Origin: Paralvinella palmiformis
Lineage: Eukaryota > Annelida > Polychaeta > Terebellida > Alvinellidae
Assembly: GCA_025642065.1 (NCBI GenBank)
Contig: JAODUP010000147.1
Coordinates: forward strand, 939,499-1,003,498
DNA length: 64,000 bases
Direction of reading: 5' to 3'
In this document: one piece after another, positions 12,581-25,910 of the stretch
Layout: each line of letters starts with the position of its first letter
How positions within the stretch are numbered: position 1 is the stretch's first letter
Notes under the pieces: generated by a model
Told to the model about the DNA's origin: nothing
What the model saw: only the letters and a program-made list of their open reading frames with translations
Database searches by the model: none
Made by a program: the position numbers and the translations under genes

Positions 12581-13250
12581 TGTATTATGTAATATGATTC
12601 AGCCAATTTCTGTCTTACAATGTAACAGTTATCCGACCAAACCTTTAGTATACATGTCTGTGATATTCTATATTTTACACACACACACATATATAGTTTA
12701 AAGCGTACCAATCAATTAATTTCTCGACTCACAACAACGTAGGTGGCTGATCGTATTAGATGGCGCCATCGTTTGCTTGGAATAAAATGGACGGTTAAAG
12801 ACTCTCGGAGAGCATAAACCCTTCATACATTAATCAACCTTAAAGTATTATTTTAGCTTCATATTTTCGTGCTCTGAAGGTGTCGGGGAATATATACGTC
12901 ACAATGTAAATACCAATTTCCAGTATGTTGTTTATAAAATAAATGTGAACAACACATTAGAAATGTGTTATCCTTGTTTCATGATCATAGTTTATCACAC
13001 ATACATCACACACACGAAGAGCTAATTCTTAGAACCACAAAAACTAAATTGAGAAATTTGGGCTGACTACTTGAATATGCAATTTTTATAAACACAAAAC
13101 AAAACATTCACGAGATCGAATCCCAGTGTTGCCTGTGTTTGGGTGGTGTTTCATCAATGGCTGGGGGGTGGTCATAATACATTTCTCATGGTAGTAGTCA
13201 CTCAGTTTTTCCTGCATGTTATCAGGGATGAGGATAAATGAATCGCCCAT
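10180..13250. other. gene-free stretch, no recognised gene
   Basis: Only short open frames are present. TA arrays lie at about 11303-11332 and 12545-12575. A degraded family C SINE fragment is listed separately. Confidence 0.5.
12722..12835 (+). repeat. degraded SINE family C fragment
   Basis: TCTCGACTCACAACAACGT, GGTGGCTGATCGTATTAGAT and GGACGGTTAAAGAC match the family C body (compare 46032-46120) with many substitutions. Confidence 0.65.
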
Positions 13251-13253
13251 CGA

Positions 13254-13437
13254 CAAGATGATTGATGTGTTACGGCCAATTGTGTGCAGATGGTAGGCTA
13301 AATGGGCCGAGCGACCTCCAAAGCTAACGAAGCGAAGTCAAAGATGAAACACCCTTCAGATATGCCCACGCAAAGGTTCAAACTCAAGTGGTAGTGATCT
13401 CTGATCCAACGCGCTACCAGTTAGACCAAGGAGGCTC
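13254..13437 (-). repeat. tRNA-derived SINE, family A
   Basis: A near full-length copy with the tail (TGATTGATG...GCTAAATGGGCCGAGCGACC), the body and a degraded B and A box. It ends at the head motif rc(CCTTGGTCTAACTGGTAGCG). Confidence 0.9.
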
Positions 13438-13509
13438 ATCAACCAACATTTTCCACCGCATATTCCCATTTACTTCTGTATCAGGCGGACGCTATCCAAG
13501 TTTGCAACG

Positions 13510-13606
13510 GTAACAACGCGGCTCGAACCCGGAGCCCGTGAATGATCGTCAGAGATACATAAAGACGCGTAGTTAACGTCCTACCAACCGAGTTAGGACG
13601 TCCCCT
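13510..13606 (-). repeat. tRNA-like SINE head, separate family
   Basis: On the minus strand an A-box-like TAACTCGGTTGGTAGGACG is followed about 55 bases on by GGGTTCGAGCC, a canonical B box. No terminal acceptor stem pairing suggesting a functional tRNA gene was seen, so a SINE head is the likelier reading. Confidence 0.55.
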
Positions 13607-13814
13607 TCATAGTCTGTACGTCCAAGTATTGTGTGTATAATACATGACACGATAGGTAATTACGATAAATTACTCGGTGATAGAGAAATATTGGGCAGTC
13701 GAGCTTCCTGTGTGGGCCAATCTCGGTGCTAATTTATAGGCATGTCATACACACACAGAAGGGCCCACAGATAGGGAGACAAGCTGACAAATAAATACTC
13801 TGTCTGTTTTGAAT

Positions 13815-13817
<3 letters not shown>

Positions 13818-13862
<45 letters not shown>
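13818..13862. repeat. (TA)n microsatellite
   Basis: About 22 TA units. Confidence 0.95.
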
Positions 13863-13869
<7 letters not shown>

Positions 13870-15330
13870 CATATGGGGGGCTGGGGATGGGGTAAGAAGA
13901 CGAGTGCACAAATAAGTGCTTGCAAGATTAACGTGAATAATACCTTAGTTGGCTTCCGCTAATCACACAAATTCCCGGATAGTTTATAAAGGCCACAGAT
14001 ATCAGACCACATGGAGAGCTATAAGAGCTAATAACACACACACACTGATTGTCAGTCTGTCGATCACCGGGAACCATAGAGTCTTTGTCATGATGTCTCC
14101 CGAACGCTTCTGGAAGGTTAATAATCGGTAGCCGTCGATCGTTCATCGTCCTCGACGGAGTGAAGTACCCGAGTCGCGACATCAGTGAAGCGATGATTTA
14201 CAATCCCATCTTGAATAGCTTCATAGTAAGACGCGTAGCAACATGGCCCCCTCTAGTCGAAAGATGCAAAACAGACAATGGTACTGAGGTATATGGTAAC
14301 AGGTCAGCGATACAATACGGACAGTGCGGCGGCCGCCTGAGCGGAGCAAATGAGTCAAAAGCACGAACATCGTACACGTAAATTGCGTGAGTTCGACTCA
14401 ATTGTCGAGTAATATACAAAGAGAATAGTTGTCATTTGGCTAACTCGGCGATGTTCGAGTTAAACAGTAATTTACTAACAAAACGCCAGTAACATATATA
14501 ACCCGTGGAAGATGGGGGGGGGGATTGCTCGCATTGTCGGAACAATACAAAAGACCGGTCAGTTTTGGGTTAAAATAAGGGAACTGTGGAATAAAAACCG
14601 ACACGAACTACCCATCCAGTACAGGGACATCTTCAGCGGGAGATCTTAACCGTCGCTAGAACTCGGTAACAAATAGCCACAAAGCAGGAAGTCAGATAGG
14701 ACGTTTATCGTAAACAGTGGCACTAACAGCGTTCTCGGAGAATTACACACGTCTCAGTTACGACTAGAGACCAGTCTGACAACAGTGGTAGATGCGTCAT
14801 GGGCCGTTGTGTTGTGGTGGATTTTAACCGGCGAACGAAACGATTATAGCATTTCATCTCTGGTCATCTCATCTAAACAGACAACGGGATAAACGAATTG
14901 GATGATTATTATCAGTATGTTTGTTATCTGCATATCGTACAACATCCGATTTCGTAGAACTAGGGAGAATTGAGTTAGAATAAAAGAGAAACAGTTTCAG
15001 AGATAGGATGGTTTGTTGTAAACTAGAACAAGACGTGCTGTCTAATAGTCGCATCTGATAGTTTTAAATGGACTAGGATTAGATGATTAATGATAGATAA
15101 CAAAAAAAGAAGGTATTGATGGCAATAAATATTTATCGACTTCATTTTAATTTAACTACCTCTACTTTATCTACAGAAAAATTATGTAAAACACAAAAGT
15201 TATAGAGCTGCTTGTACAGCCAGATACGGGTATATATATTCACCGTCATCCCGCTCTCTCTGATACGTTGCGTTGTCTGTGTGCACGCAGGTGGGTGTAA
15301 ATGAGTAAATGTTTGCGTAATATCCCAAAG
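13870..15330. other. gene-free stretch, nothing recognised
   Basis: Short frames only, on both strands. No match to the repeat families defined in this window. Confidence 0.45.
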
Positions 15331-15335
15331 CACGG

Positions 15336-15516
15336 ATGATGATTGATGTTTTACAGCCACTTTTGTGCACAAGGTAGGCTAAATGGGCCGAGCGACCTCC
15401 AAAGGTAATGAGGCGAAGTGAAAGACGAAACAACCTTCAGATATGCCCACACCGAGATTCGAACACGGGTGGTAGTGATCTGTGGTCCAACACGCTACCG
15501 CTAGACCACGGAGGCG
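15336..15516 (-). repeat. tRNA-derived SINE, family A
   Basis: Full-length copy: tail with TTGATGTTTTACAGCCAC at the left, head with rc(GCGCCTCCGTGGTCTAGCGG) at the right. Both Pol III promoter boxes are readable. Confidence 0.93.
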
Positions 15517-15969
15517 CCCTCCCACAGCACGGAATTATAGCATGTAATATATATATATATTTATACACATATACCAAGTGGAGAGAGCGAAAGATCATAA
15601 TATTTGTAATATGTTTAACATTAAATATGTTTGTATAGCTAAAACAACCTGTGTTTAGTGTTTACAGGTTCACGATATTTATTGAGTATGATTGACGGAA
15701 ATCAATGTCGACGATTGATGCCGGAAAGTTTAGCCATCAAACGTTTCCGTAAACAAACATCACAGAGATGATCACGCGTGTATTATCTGACTATAGACAG
15801 CTCTGATTACAAATGATACAGATATTAATGCAGCCATAACACGCATAGCCACGTTCTAACAACGAGGATCATAGATCGTGGAATAACAACAAAGACAGCC
15901 GAGAACTTTTAGAAATTGAAGTTCTCATGAAAATAATGCTTGGATCAGCGAATCCCAAATTAGTCTCAG

Positions 15970-16011
<42 letters not shown>
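15970..16011. repeat. (TA)n microsatellite
   Basis: About 20 TA units. Confidence 0.95.
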
Positions 16012-16014
<3 letters not shown>

Positions 16015-16828
16015 ACACGTACGCACTGAGCTTATCATTATAACACACCTGTTTACAAACATATCTAAATAATGTACCATAAAACGTTATAACACAACCC
16101 GTAGAGTGATATCTGACATCGGTAGAGGTGAGACAACTGATCCAAGTATTAAGACAACATTCAGCTCGATGATCCACACGATCGATTGAAGGCAGTAATG
16201 ATGAGGATCCAGGACATGATTCATGATGACTACTAAAAGATCAGTTTCTTCTTCGGACTAAAACCTGAAAGGAACAAACGACGGAAACAGTGAATAGGGA
16301 TAAACGGTCAGGCACACACACAGACACACACACACACACACACACACGGATCATTAGTCACTTGTTGCCCAGTAATACAGTTTAGAGACTTCACAATATT
16401 GTCTGTCTGTTTCCTGTTAAACAATGATATATCTACTCGTGGCTCTATATATACACGATAACCTTGTCTCGACAGACCTATGAGCTGGAGTTGCTAAAAC
16501 GTAAAGGTTTCTCTATCACTTGTGATTAAAACATTCAAGTAGCAACATGGCATCGTCTTCACTTGAGTATGATAATAATGATGATGACAATGAGAAGGAC
16601 AACAGAGCATCCACATATCGCCTTATCTGGACACAAATTAATATAACACGCGTTAAATAGAAACATGAAATAAATCGCGAAGGCGGTCCAGGAGCGCAGG
16701 TAATAGCGCATTGACTAACACAAATACCGGTCATGGGATCGAATCGTGGTACTGCCTCTTCTCTATCGTCATCAAATAGCTTCGGCCTGATCAACTCATA
16801 CCGCTACCCTCATTGAGCAGTCACTTGG

Positions 16829-17013
16829 TATGATGATGATGATGATGATGATCGATGTTTTACGGCCACTTTGTGCACATTATAGGTTAAATGGGCCGAG
16901 CAACCTCGAAGGGATTGAAGTGAAGTCGGAGATGAAACACCCTTCAGATATGCCCACGTCGAGATTCGAACTCAGGTGGTAGTGATCTGTGGTCCAACGC
17001 GCTACCAGTTCAC
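16829..17013 (-). repeat. tRNA-derived SINE, family A
   Basis: Full body and B box (GAGATTCGAACTC on the plus strand), with a tail of six ATG/GAT trinucleotides. The A-box end is partly replaced (CCAGTTCACTTAG). Confidence 0.9.
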
Positions 17014-17436
17014 TTAGTGTGATAAGTACCACGGCATAACATAACGACTGACTCACCCACTCACGCAATTTATATGCACACCATGGACGGGTTAACATAG
17101 ACGGGAGTGAGATTCACGAAATGCCGAAAGTAATCACAGTATGACTCCCACTCAGGAAACCCACTTACAGATGGACCACATCAAATAACAATAAATACCT
17201 TATTATATATGTCAATTACATTTATTTAAGACGAAAACCTGAGGACTGTATCTGTATTATGAAAGAAACATACTTCGTCCTGACACACACACACACACAC
17301 ACACATCCCAAATGGTGGTGGGCTATATATTTGATAAAAATCAACTTTACGGGTAAACGGTTCAAATTTGGCTTGAGATATGGGAGTTTGTTGGTCATTA
17401 CATTTACCGTCGTCACCCCAGCGTCAATTTTGTGCT

Positions 17437-17500
17437 GTTGAACTTTCGGGTACAGACCCCTGTCTATCGTCTATTGGGCACAGCCACGTGTTGTTGACTT
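17437..17500 (-). repeat. LINE/SINE shared 3' tail fragment
   Basis: The motif CTATTGGGCACAGCCAC and the flanking CGGGTACAGACCCCTG match the tail at 41305-41375 closely, and the family C SINE tail more distantly. Confidence 0.65.
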
Positions 17501-18012
17501 TTTGTGATATTACTATTGTTGTTGGGGATGTCATCTTTCTGATGACACAATTTTTACGAGAAACTCACATTACAATACAAATCACCCCCCCCCCCAACAC
17601 ACTTCTGACTTCAGTCCATTAAAATGTTGAAGTTGATGGCCGCTGCAGATCACCAACAATATCGGGCTAAAAGTTAACCCGGCACACACACACACACAAT
17701 TATCCGAATGGAACGTGATAATAAGTTGGACGACACGGACTCGTCATTGTTTACAGGAACCAGACGATACGGCCAAACGACATATAGAGTGCACCACAAC
17801 AGCGGTGACATCTCTACACATCTTGTACAGTCAAACACCAAACACGCTAACCAAACAACGATCCAAACAGAACGACCAGTACCAGCCAAAGTGAACGAGC
17901 CCATCTATTGCCGTTGTTGCTCGCTCCTCCCTTCGGTAATCTGCGCTGTCATCGGGCTGTCTACACCCGAACGACTCCACGTTGCCTGACATCACCCGCC
18001 CACATCGTTTCG

Positions 18013-18046
<34 letters not shown>

Positions 18047-18202
18047 ACAGCGGATTACATCTGCTGACAGTTCCGCTTTAAACAGGTGATGTATCATACA
18101 GTTCAGCGTAATACAGGTAAGTAACTAACTAGCTGACGTCCTATCAATCTACTTAACGATACATTATACTCAACACTTGGGGTGTGTGTGTGTGTGTGTG
18201 TG

Positions 18203-18330
18203 GTCCTTGACCTAACTGGTAGCGCGGTTGGCCAGAGATCTATAGCACCTGGGTTCAAATCCCATAGTCGGGCTATGCCTGAAGGACGTTTCATCGTTCA
18301 CCTCGGCTTATCACCGTTGGAGGCTAGTTC
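18203..18330 (+). repeat. tRNA-derived SINE, family B
   Basis: The head ACTGGTAGCGCGGTTGGCCA (A box) and GGGTTCAAATCCC (B box) differ from family A. The following body (GAAGGACGTTTCATCGTTCA) resembles that of family A. The copy is truncated at the 3' side. Confidence 0.85.
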
Positions 18331-18685
18331 CGATCGGGCAAGACAAACAATAAAACAGAAATTGGCCAAAGAACAAAAAGGTGACATAAATCTGCGCTTT
18401 CATTTCAAATCAATAACGTAGTACTGTAGTGCTAATATCATCATTGGAACCTGGGCACATCGTACCACTGAGGAAGCCATCGTTTTCTGGGCAATAGTTT
18501 ATAATGTGGGCATGTTTCTCTAACAGATGGACAATCGTGATCATGTGCGAACAAGCTGGTGCCGTTTTGATTGTGGCGAAACAGTCATGACTGTGGATTG
18601 TGCGGCTAGGCAGTCGTAGGTTTGCACGATAGAATGCGGTCAGCGTATACGGTGATACATTGACGTAAAATAAATGAAATGTTGC

Positions 18686-18812
18686 GGTTTTGCAGCCACT
18701 TCTTTTGCACAATGGTGGGCTAAATGAACCGATAATGAGCTACGCTGAATCGAAAGAACCCCCGACCTAGAGCTCTGTGGCCAACCGCGTTACCAACTCG
18801 GCTATAAGGACC
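18686..18812 (-). repeat. tRNA-derived SINE, family B-like, internally deleted
   Basis: The tail motif GCACAATGGTGGGCTAAATG at the left and a head reading GAGTTGGTAACGCGGTTGGC on the minus strand are kept. Part of the body is missing. Confidence 0.75.
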
Positions 18813-18814
18813 GT

Positions 18815-19560
18815 GCTCGTTACGTGTAAATACTTGGGTCTAACTGTACGAGGTTTGGGGGGGGGGTGGAGGTGTCTGCAGTATTGTTGCTTATAAACAC
18901 AGCGGTCATCAGTGTACGAATGACACACCCGTTTAAAGGAAAGCGAGAATAATTAGCTTCTGCAATAAATAAGAAACACAACAACAACTTTTTAAAAAGA
19001 AAAACAAACACGGACGTCTCTAAGCAGAAATACGTTTGGGCAACTGAACAATTCGATCAAATCAACACAAGTAATAACGGATTCGGAATGGAAGGAACAC
19101 CCCCCCCCCGCACACACACACACCCACCACCAACGGCGTGGAAACTAACCAAAAACCGATCAGAACAGGTAGAGAGCATCTGTAAGAAATCAGGAAAATA
19201 GACAACGATTGGACAGAAAAGGTCGATTATCGAAGATACGAGGCGGCCCAAACATCAAAGACACACGCCACTTCAATCAAGAAAGTAACAGATTACGGTA
19301 TACTCCAGTGCAACGCCGCACGAACGTATTTAAACGCCTTTATCATTAATAACTTTCCTGGAACGCGTCCTTTGATCGATGGATATCCTCCGCCGGTAAG
19401 GACGAATGCATTAAAGTCACGTTCTGGGAACGGCACCCGGTAAAGGCGAATCTGATTATTAAAATATTCGATATGTTATGCGTTCTCGTGAAGAACGAAT
19501 GGCGAAAGACGACGCCGATATCACTGACGACTGGAAGTGTTCAGCTAGTTGTAGGCCCAA
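18815..19560. other. gene-free stretch, nothing recognised
   Basis: Contains only short frames, a G run near 18858 and C/CA runs near 19100-19125. Confidence 0.45.
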
Positions 19561-19569
19561 ACTTTGAAA

Positions 19570-19665
19570 TAAGCCACCAGAAGGCATCGACAGTTTTAAA
19601 CCAAAGATGAAGACTCGTCTATTACAGAAGGCTTACAGGTTTCCTACCCCCAAATGAAATAGCTC
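19570..19665 (+). repeat. possible LINE 3' end remnant
   Basis: A short frame reading DSFKPKMKTRLLQKAY and ending in TGA resembles the C-terminus of CR1/L2-type reverse transcriptases (FKxxLKTxLF). Too short to be certain. Confidence 0.35.
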
Positions 19666-19869
19666 GCTTTGTTTGGGTTCGGTTTAAATTAAACCATATT
19701 TATCTTAATTTGACGTAGAACTTAGTTTAGAGGATATTAGATGAGACTACATAATTAATGACAACAAAAGAACAAAATGAATTACTTTATTATTATTACA
19801 TGAAGTTACATAATTAATAATAAATTAGCATTAATTACTTTATAATTATCACTTTCATTGTTATCGTTG

Positions 19870-20027
19870 GGTTGAGGTGGATTGTTTAGCCACACACCCG
19901 GAACACGTGACCGAGAGTCGTCGGTCAAGGGAAACACATCCCGCAGAGACATGAGCCGGATGTCGGATTCGAACTCACCACCCGAATGATTCCAGTGCAA
20001 CGTTCTAACAACTACACCATCGGGATG
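19870..20027 (-). repeat. tRNA-derived SINE, family H
   Basis: On the minus strand GATGGTGTAGTTGTTAGAAC (A box) and GAGTTCGAATCC (B box) are followed by a GC-rich body. Neither head nor body matches families A-C. Confidence 0.7.
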
Positions 20028-20029
20028 CC

Positions 20030-21170
20030 CTATTTTATCATTACCGTTGGGGAGGAGGAGGGTTTACAATTACCATCCGGGTGGTTCATCAGATCCTCGT
20101 GTTAGAATTACGACGGGAAGGGGAGCAATTTAGAATCCGAGATCCTCGTGTTGTTAATTACGGCAGTTGATAACTCGGGTGTACAAAAGATCCCTTATCC
20201 CGATGAGTGTGGATCACTTCGGAGCGCGGTATAAACGATGAATACTTATTTCCAATTCTTATTTCGCGAAACCATCTCATCGCTGTTATATAAAAACACA
20301 CAAAAAAAACACACCGAAAAAAACACAACAACAACGTGAAGCTCTCATGATGATGTGCCGTTCACTTAAATTACGGATAATGCGCTAGCCACTTCGGTTA
20401 CAAATCCGATTATTGGCCATCACGGCAATCTCGAGCCACCTCGATGACGGCACGAGAGATCGCATTACGACGGACCCGTCCTGGATCCAATCAAGCACGG
20501 ATCTCCAATAACCGAGACTCGTTCTTTCGTATTTCTCGCCGGCCCATCTCCGACGCCGCGACTAATTTCTCCTCTCTTTCTCTACCTCCCACAATCCCTC
20601 TCTCCCTCTCCGACTTCTCCCACCCCCAATCTGTCTCCCTCCATCGGGGAACAGTTCCCTCCGTCTATAAACACGAGCTGGTGTTCGCCACGAAATGAAG
20701 CCAATTTCAACGACGGCTGACAATTTCGTGTAACACGTTTGATGGTGAGATGATACGATCGGTTATGTAAACAGAGGTAAGGCGGCTCGTCAAACTGTGC
20801 CCTACAAGCTTTATATCGCCGACAGAGAAAACAATAAATATTTGAACGAGTTCAGCTTATCCTAACACTTGTTTGAGCGAGCAATTAGCTTTAAGCGTCT
20901 TATGGTATTGTAAAAAGACGGGGGGCGGGGGAGGGGGGGGATTCGCTCTGTGCGTGTGTGTGAAACGGGATGTTAACGGTACCGGATCTCCGATGGAATG
21001 AGTGAAATTGGAGCAGACGATCAGAGAATGGAATTTAGTGGGTATGGTTGGTTTTTGGATTAATTTCGTCGCTGCTATTCTTAGAAGCACACACAGATCC
21101 ACGTGTTGGGCCGAAACGTCCAGATTTCTACCAGTGGCGTAGTTTGGCCGCAGATAAACCCGGATAAAGC
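20030..21170. other. gene-free stretch, nothing recognised
   Basis: Includes a CT-rich patch (20570-20645) and a G-rich run (20921-20940). No coding or repeat-family match. Confidence 0.45.
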
Positions 21171-21204
21171 TGGTCTACCTATATATATATATATATATAT
21201 GATA

Positions 21205-21290
21205 GTGTCTACAGAGTGAGCCAACTCGAACCCACGGTTAATGCACGCAGTGGGCGCTGACTAGCGCATTGTAACCCCGGCTAAGACAGG
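21205..21290 (-). repeat. tRNA-like SINE head fragment
   Basis: On the minus strand AGCCGGGGTTACAATGCGC precedes GTGGGTTCGAGTTGGC by A-box/B-box spacing. Acceptor-stem pairing is absent. Confidence 0.45.
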
Positions 21291-21299
21291 CACGCAGCA

Positions 21300-21703
21300 A
21301 CACACGAGCGCACCCACACACGCACAACAATGGTCTCGAAGTCGTCAGAATTTAACAGCTATATACTGAAAATATATCAAATCGGACAGCGAACATGCAT
21401 AAGTTATATCTCTTTCCATATTTACAAAATCATTAAGGGTTGTTCTGATTTTCAACATTAAAACTATAGTCTATAATAAAACTACACGCGTGCAGTTTTA
21501 TGTGCAGCTGCGAGATTTAAAAAAAATCTAACTATTTATAGCCACAGCATAATATCTCCATATGTTTACAAACAGACCCAAAGGATCCCTACAATATGGA
21601 CAGCTGTTTACCAGACAAATAACTACAGGGAAAACATATATAACCAAAGAGATATATGTAAAAGAAGATTATCAACGTACAACAAGTTTCAGCAACACAG
21701 CTA

Positions 21704-21741
<38 letters not shown>

Positions 21742-23840
21742 ATCCCCATTAGGAATTTGTATTTGCTATAACCAATAGCTGATGGTAAGTTTGTTTTAAA
21801 CATATTCAAGTACACAAAAACATACCAATTACAAAATAAATGTAATATTTGACACCTAGCCTTACTTCCAGAGAAATAACAAAATTTAAAAAAATCAATC
21901 GATTACTTAAAATATATTTAATTAATTTAAAGGTTTGCGGTATTATATAAATATCATGCAATTATTAATGGCGCAGAGACTATTGGAACATGAGAATGCT
22001 GTAATTGGTAATGATTTCAGCAGTGTCATAAAACTGGGAGACTTACTAAATAACGACATAGTTTATAATAATAGTTTACGACAATTAAAAAATGGTGGAA
22101 TACTACGTCAGTGGGAAATATTTAGCCGTTTTGAATAGAAATCGATCGGGAAGTGTGATGCATGATCTCTCGTACCTTATAAATGTGCTCGCTGTCACTG
22201 AAGCAGTTATAATGGTACCGTAAACGTGCACCCAGGCACGCACACACGCGCACGCACGCACACACAAACACCAATCACGTAAGCCAGGCAAAACCTGGAC
22301 AATAGAAGATGTTGACAAAATGACAGGAAATTCTAAAAGAAGTCAAATTAAAAGCAAGTTAGATAAACAAAACCCGATTCAGCTCGTTTCCGGACGGGTA
22401 TTTAAAATCCTTAATTTCAATCGCATTTAACTGCCATTAAATTAACTGTTAGTAACCGCTCTACTCACTTCAGAAGTATCACAGAATGCTAATCACGGGT
22501 AAGCTATTACTGGTGGAGCCCTCTAGTGGACATTTGTGCAACACCTGAACAAATATCAACAGAACCACGGGATCTTTCCTGGGATCGCTGTTTGTGGCCT
22601 GGAGCGGATTCCAGAATGCAAAGAGAAAAACACTAAACTTCGATTGTCAGAGTTATAAATAAACCCTTCTAATTTCCTAAAATAATCATTAAGACAATAA
22701 TTAATATTAAAACATTTATTTAATTGATGATGACAACTGATGATAATAATATTAATATTTGTATAGCATTAAAACAATGAATATTTCCACTTAAAATTAC
22801 TGCGAAATACCACCAAAATAAACAACCACTCATTAAAAATAAAACAGTTCAGAAATAAATGAAGCCATAATTAAAAATATACAGACACAGAATGAAACAT
22901 TGTTATCTGTAGCCAATACAGTTATCTAACGGCTAGTGATATAAATATTAGTTAATCAAACACTATCAGAATACGTCATTATCTTATTTCAGTAATAATC
23001 ATTTGATTGGCACATATTTCACATTAGAAACCATCCCCTCAAAAGCAGCACGCGGCTAATCCACCGAGTGGCATAAATTGAAGAGGTTAGAATCATCGCA
23101 CCTGAAGACTACCACTTCCAGAGTTGAAATGTTCTAGGAAATGCAAGCCAGATGCCAATAGCCCGCGTTGGTATAACGCAAAAAAGTACCCGTCTAGTAT
23201 TCTCATTCTGGCTATATTATGGGATGGTAAAATATCAACAATTCGGACATAGTGCGCTGACACAATCGTATTACAAATGCCAGCAGAGCATCCAGATAGA
23301 TATGTGCGCATGATGTTGGTCATCTTAACAATTGTCTACGTAAGAATGGAATGTTTTAGCAGATTAGGTAAGCGGTTCAATCTACTTCTAAACCAGACAT
23401 GGGAGCTTGAAGAAGTAAAATTTTAAATCCAACAATAAGATCTATCATCTATCTGAAAAATCGGGAGGGTGACCACCTCAGCTATGATAATGTATATTTA
23501 GTAAAGCGCCCTTACTAGCAGGAGCCATTCAAAGGTGTTGAACAAATAATATGTAATATAATAATACCCCAAATAATACAACTCTATTATTTATCCGTGA
23601 AAGCGACCTTGAACAGGTGTGTTTTTAGAACGGATTTAAAATTTTCAACGCATTTCTAATATCCATCGGGAACCTATAACACAAAGTGGGCCTGCAACAC
23701 TAAACCCACAATCACCATATGAAGTGAGCCGAGATACGGTTACCTGCAGTAGTATCTGACTGGATGACTTGAGTTTGCGAGCTATGTGAGGATAGAAACT
23801 AATATAAATTCCCCCCCCCCCAAAAAAAACAACAACAACA
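21300..23840. other. AT-rich gene-free stretch
   Basis: A TA array lies at about 21706-21738 and a CGCA/CA run near 22230-22268. No recognised gene or repeat family. Confidence 0.45.
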
Positions 23841-23859
23841 ACAACCAAACAACTTCAGT

Positions 23860-24150
23860 CATCTCTGGCAAAAGGATTAGGGATTTCGAAGGGTGAATGT
23901 GACTGGCTTCCTGTTGGATGAGTGAAGGTCTTAAGTTGATGGGTACTGCTGACGGTGTCAACTCTGGATCGATGTGCTCGAAGTCACTGATAACATGCGA
24001 GCTATCCATTCCTGGTTTTGCCATAAGTTCACGATCTGTGACTGTTTGTATTTTGATTGGCTGTGATGGTGGTGACTCATTGTTGCCCAGGTCCTTCTGG
24101 CTTTGAGGCCATATTGGTGTGTTAGTGGGGGACTGATCCTTCTAAAAACC
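23860..24150 (-). pseudogene. coding-like remnant of unknown origin
   Basis: One minus-strand frame stays open over about 95 codons with non-repetitive composition (segments such as QTVTDRELMAKPGMDSSHVI and SDFEHIDPELTPSAVPINLR). It has no convincing start, no splice sites and no family I recognise. It may be part of a decayed mobile element or an exon of an unidentified gene. Confidence 0.25.
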
Positions 24151-24507
24151 ATGCACAATATAAAAGTACCCAAGTCATGGAAGTGCTGATGCGAGTTATG
24201 TGGAGGAAGCGAAAACGATAAATCAAATGGATGCTTCACAAAATACCTCTTTTGGGTATACCTTCTTTATATCTAAAGGTGCAATATGACCAATTGCTAC
24301 AACATGTCTTCCATCTTGTATTTGTCAGATCCAAACAAAAAGACACCTAGGATATTGGAGCCGTGACAACATAACCTAATAGAGTTTCAATTATAAACCA
24401 ACTGCTAATGGAACACTTTCTTGCTAATTGCTCCTCGGACTATGCCACACCTGATTTATTCCTGGCCTCATCATTTCAGGGTTCAGTTGTTCCAAACGGG
24501 GGATAGG

Positions 24508-24690
24508 ACGCCTCCGTGGTCTAGCAGTAGCGTGCTGGACCACAGATCACTACCACCCATGTTCGAATCCCGGGTGGGCATATCTGAATGTTGTTTCGTC
24601 TTTCGCTTCGTCTCATTACCTTTGGTGGTCGCTGGCCCATTTAGCCTACCATGTGCACAAAAGTGGCCGTAAAACATCAATCAACATCCA
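24508..24690 (+). repeat. tRNA-derived SINE, family A, full length
   Basis: The best sense-strand copy: GCCTCCGTGGTCTAGCAGTA (A box), GTTCGAATCCC (B box), then the body (CTCATTACCTTTGGTGGTCG) and tail CCATTTAGCCTACCATGTGC, ending ACATCAATCAACATC. Confidence 0.95.
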
Positions 24691-25058
24691 AACGGGAGAT
24701 TCAGAAGTCTCAACAATTTTGAACCTAGTTATATGTATATAATTACAATATAATTACAAAACTTCTATAGCGCCAATATCCTTGAAAAGAATCGAGCTCA
24801 GTGGCTCACCTAGTACAGGTGTTGGGCAAACTCATAGTCCGGGTACAATGCACAGTTTATCAACAATGATCAGATGGAAACTTAGGAAGGATAAGTGAGT
24901 CTGAAAAGTTGAGTTTTCGAATGGTGATGGAAAGAAACTATGCTCTTTGATGACTTAACATGTTCAGAGAGTGAATTCCAAAGAGTGTGGACAGCAACTG
25001 AAAAAGCATGAGTGCAGCATGAGTTTTATCCTGGGAACAGACAACAAGTGAAAACCAG

Positions 25059-25086
<28 letters not shown>
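25059..25086. repeat. (TA)n microsatellite
   Basis: About 14 TA units. Confidence 0.9.
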
Positions 25087-25089
<3 letters not shown>

Positions 25090-25192
25090 AATTTATAACT
25101 CTCTAAATAAGCATGTTTTAATGCCACTTTCAATCAATGGGATTGTGAAAAGCCTAAAGGATGCTAGTTGATTTGAACCTAGAACCTCCTAT

Positions 25193-25467
25193 TTAAAGGG
25201 ACAGTCCACCCCCAGAAACTATTTTTTAAATATGTAATGATTAAAACAGTAACTAAAAAATGCACAATTATTACCATGAAATATACCTGATATCATATAT
25301 ATATAGGGAAATTATATACAGGCCATTAAAAGTCGATTAATCAGCACTTGGACTGGAATATTTAATATGTGGGTGATCATTTACACATTTTGACATTATT
25401 TATGATATTTGAGAGCATAGTTGTATTAGTCCTCAAAATGTGAAATGAAGCCAGACTATCCCTTTAA
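25193..25467. mobile_element. MITE family F, TTAA-flanked, short copy
   Basis: Left end TTAAAGGGACAGTCCACCC and right end ACTATCCCTTTAA form terminal inverted repeats inside TTAA. Inner parts (GATTAATCAGCACTTGGACT, TGGGTGATCATTTACACATT) match the copies at 52111 and 59589. TTAA targets occur in piggyBac-type and Kolobok-type elements; no transposase is present. Confidence 0.85.
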
Positions 25468-25910
25468 GCAGCATCATAACTGTAGAGGAAGGATGCAGAT
25501 AGACAGAAATATATTGTGAGTCTAACACACACACACACACAGCACTCTAATGACAAGATTTAGTATAAATCAATAATATTACGAAAAACATTAGCAACAC
25601 ATTTCAATTTCTGCATTAAGTTTGGTAATTGAAAAGTAAATTAACTTGTTAATTCCAGTAATGTACTGACAAAGTTGTCATCATACTTTAAAGGTTTCAA
25701 AAACAAAAATTCATAGAGGACGTCTTTAATGAGCAGTTCAATCTATGACATCTTTTCACTATTAGGCACTATTAACCTTAATTTTTGTGGCAAAATATTG
25801 GATTACAGAATGACATTAAATCAAATTACTTGGCAACTGAAAGAACTCTCTATGGTTTAAAACAAAAACAGAATGACAACGTCTATCTATCTGTGTTGTC
25901 TATAGATTAA

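Noticed and set aside
24508..24575. tRNA gene suggested by A and B boxes
   Set aside because: The segment recurs many times with a conserved non-tRNA body and tail, and the acceptor stem does not pair. It is a SINE head. The heads at 13510, 19870, 21205, 45930, 49786 and 54607 were judged in the same way.
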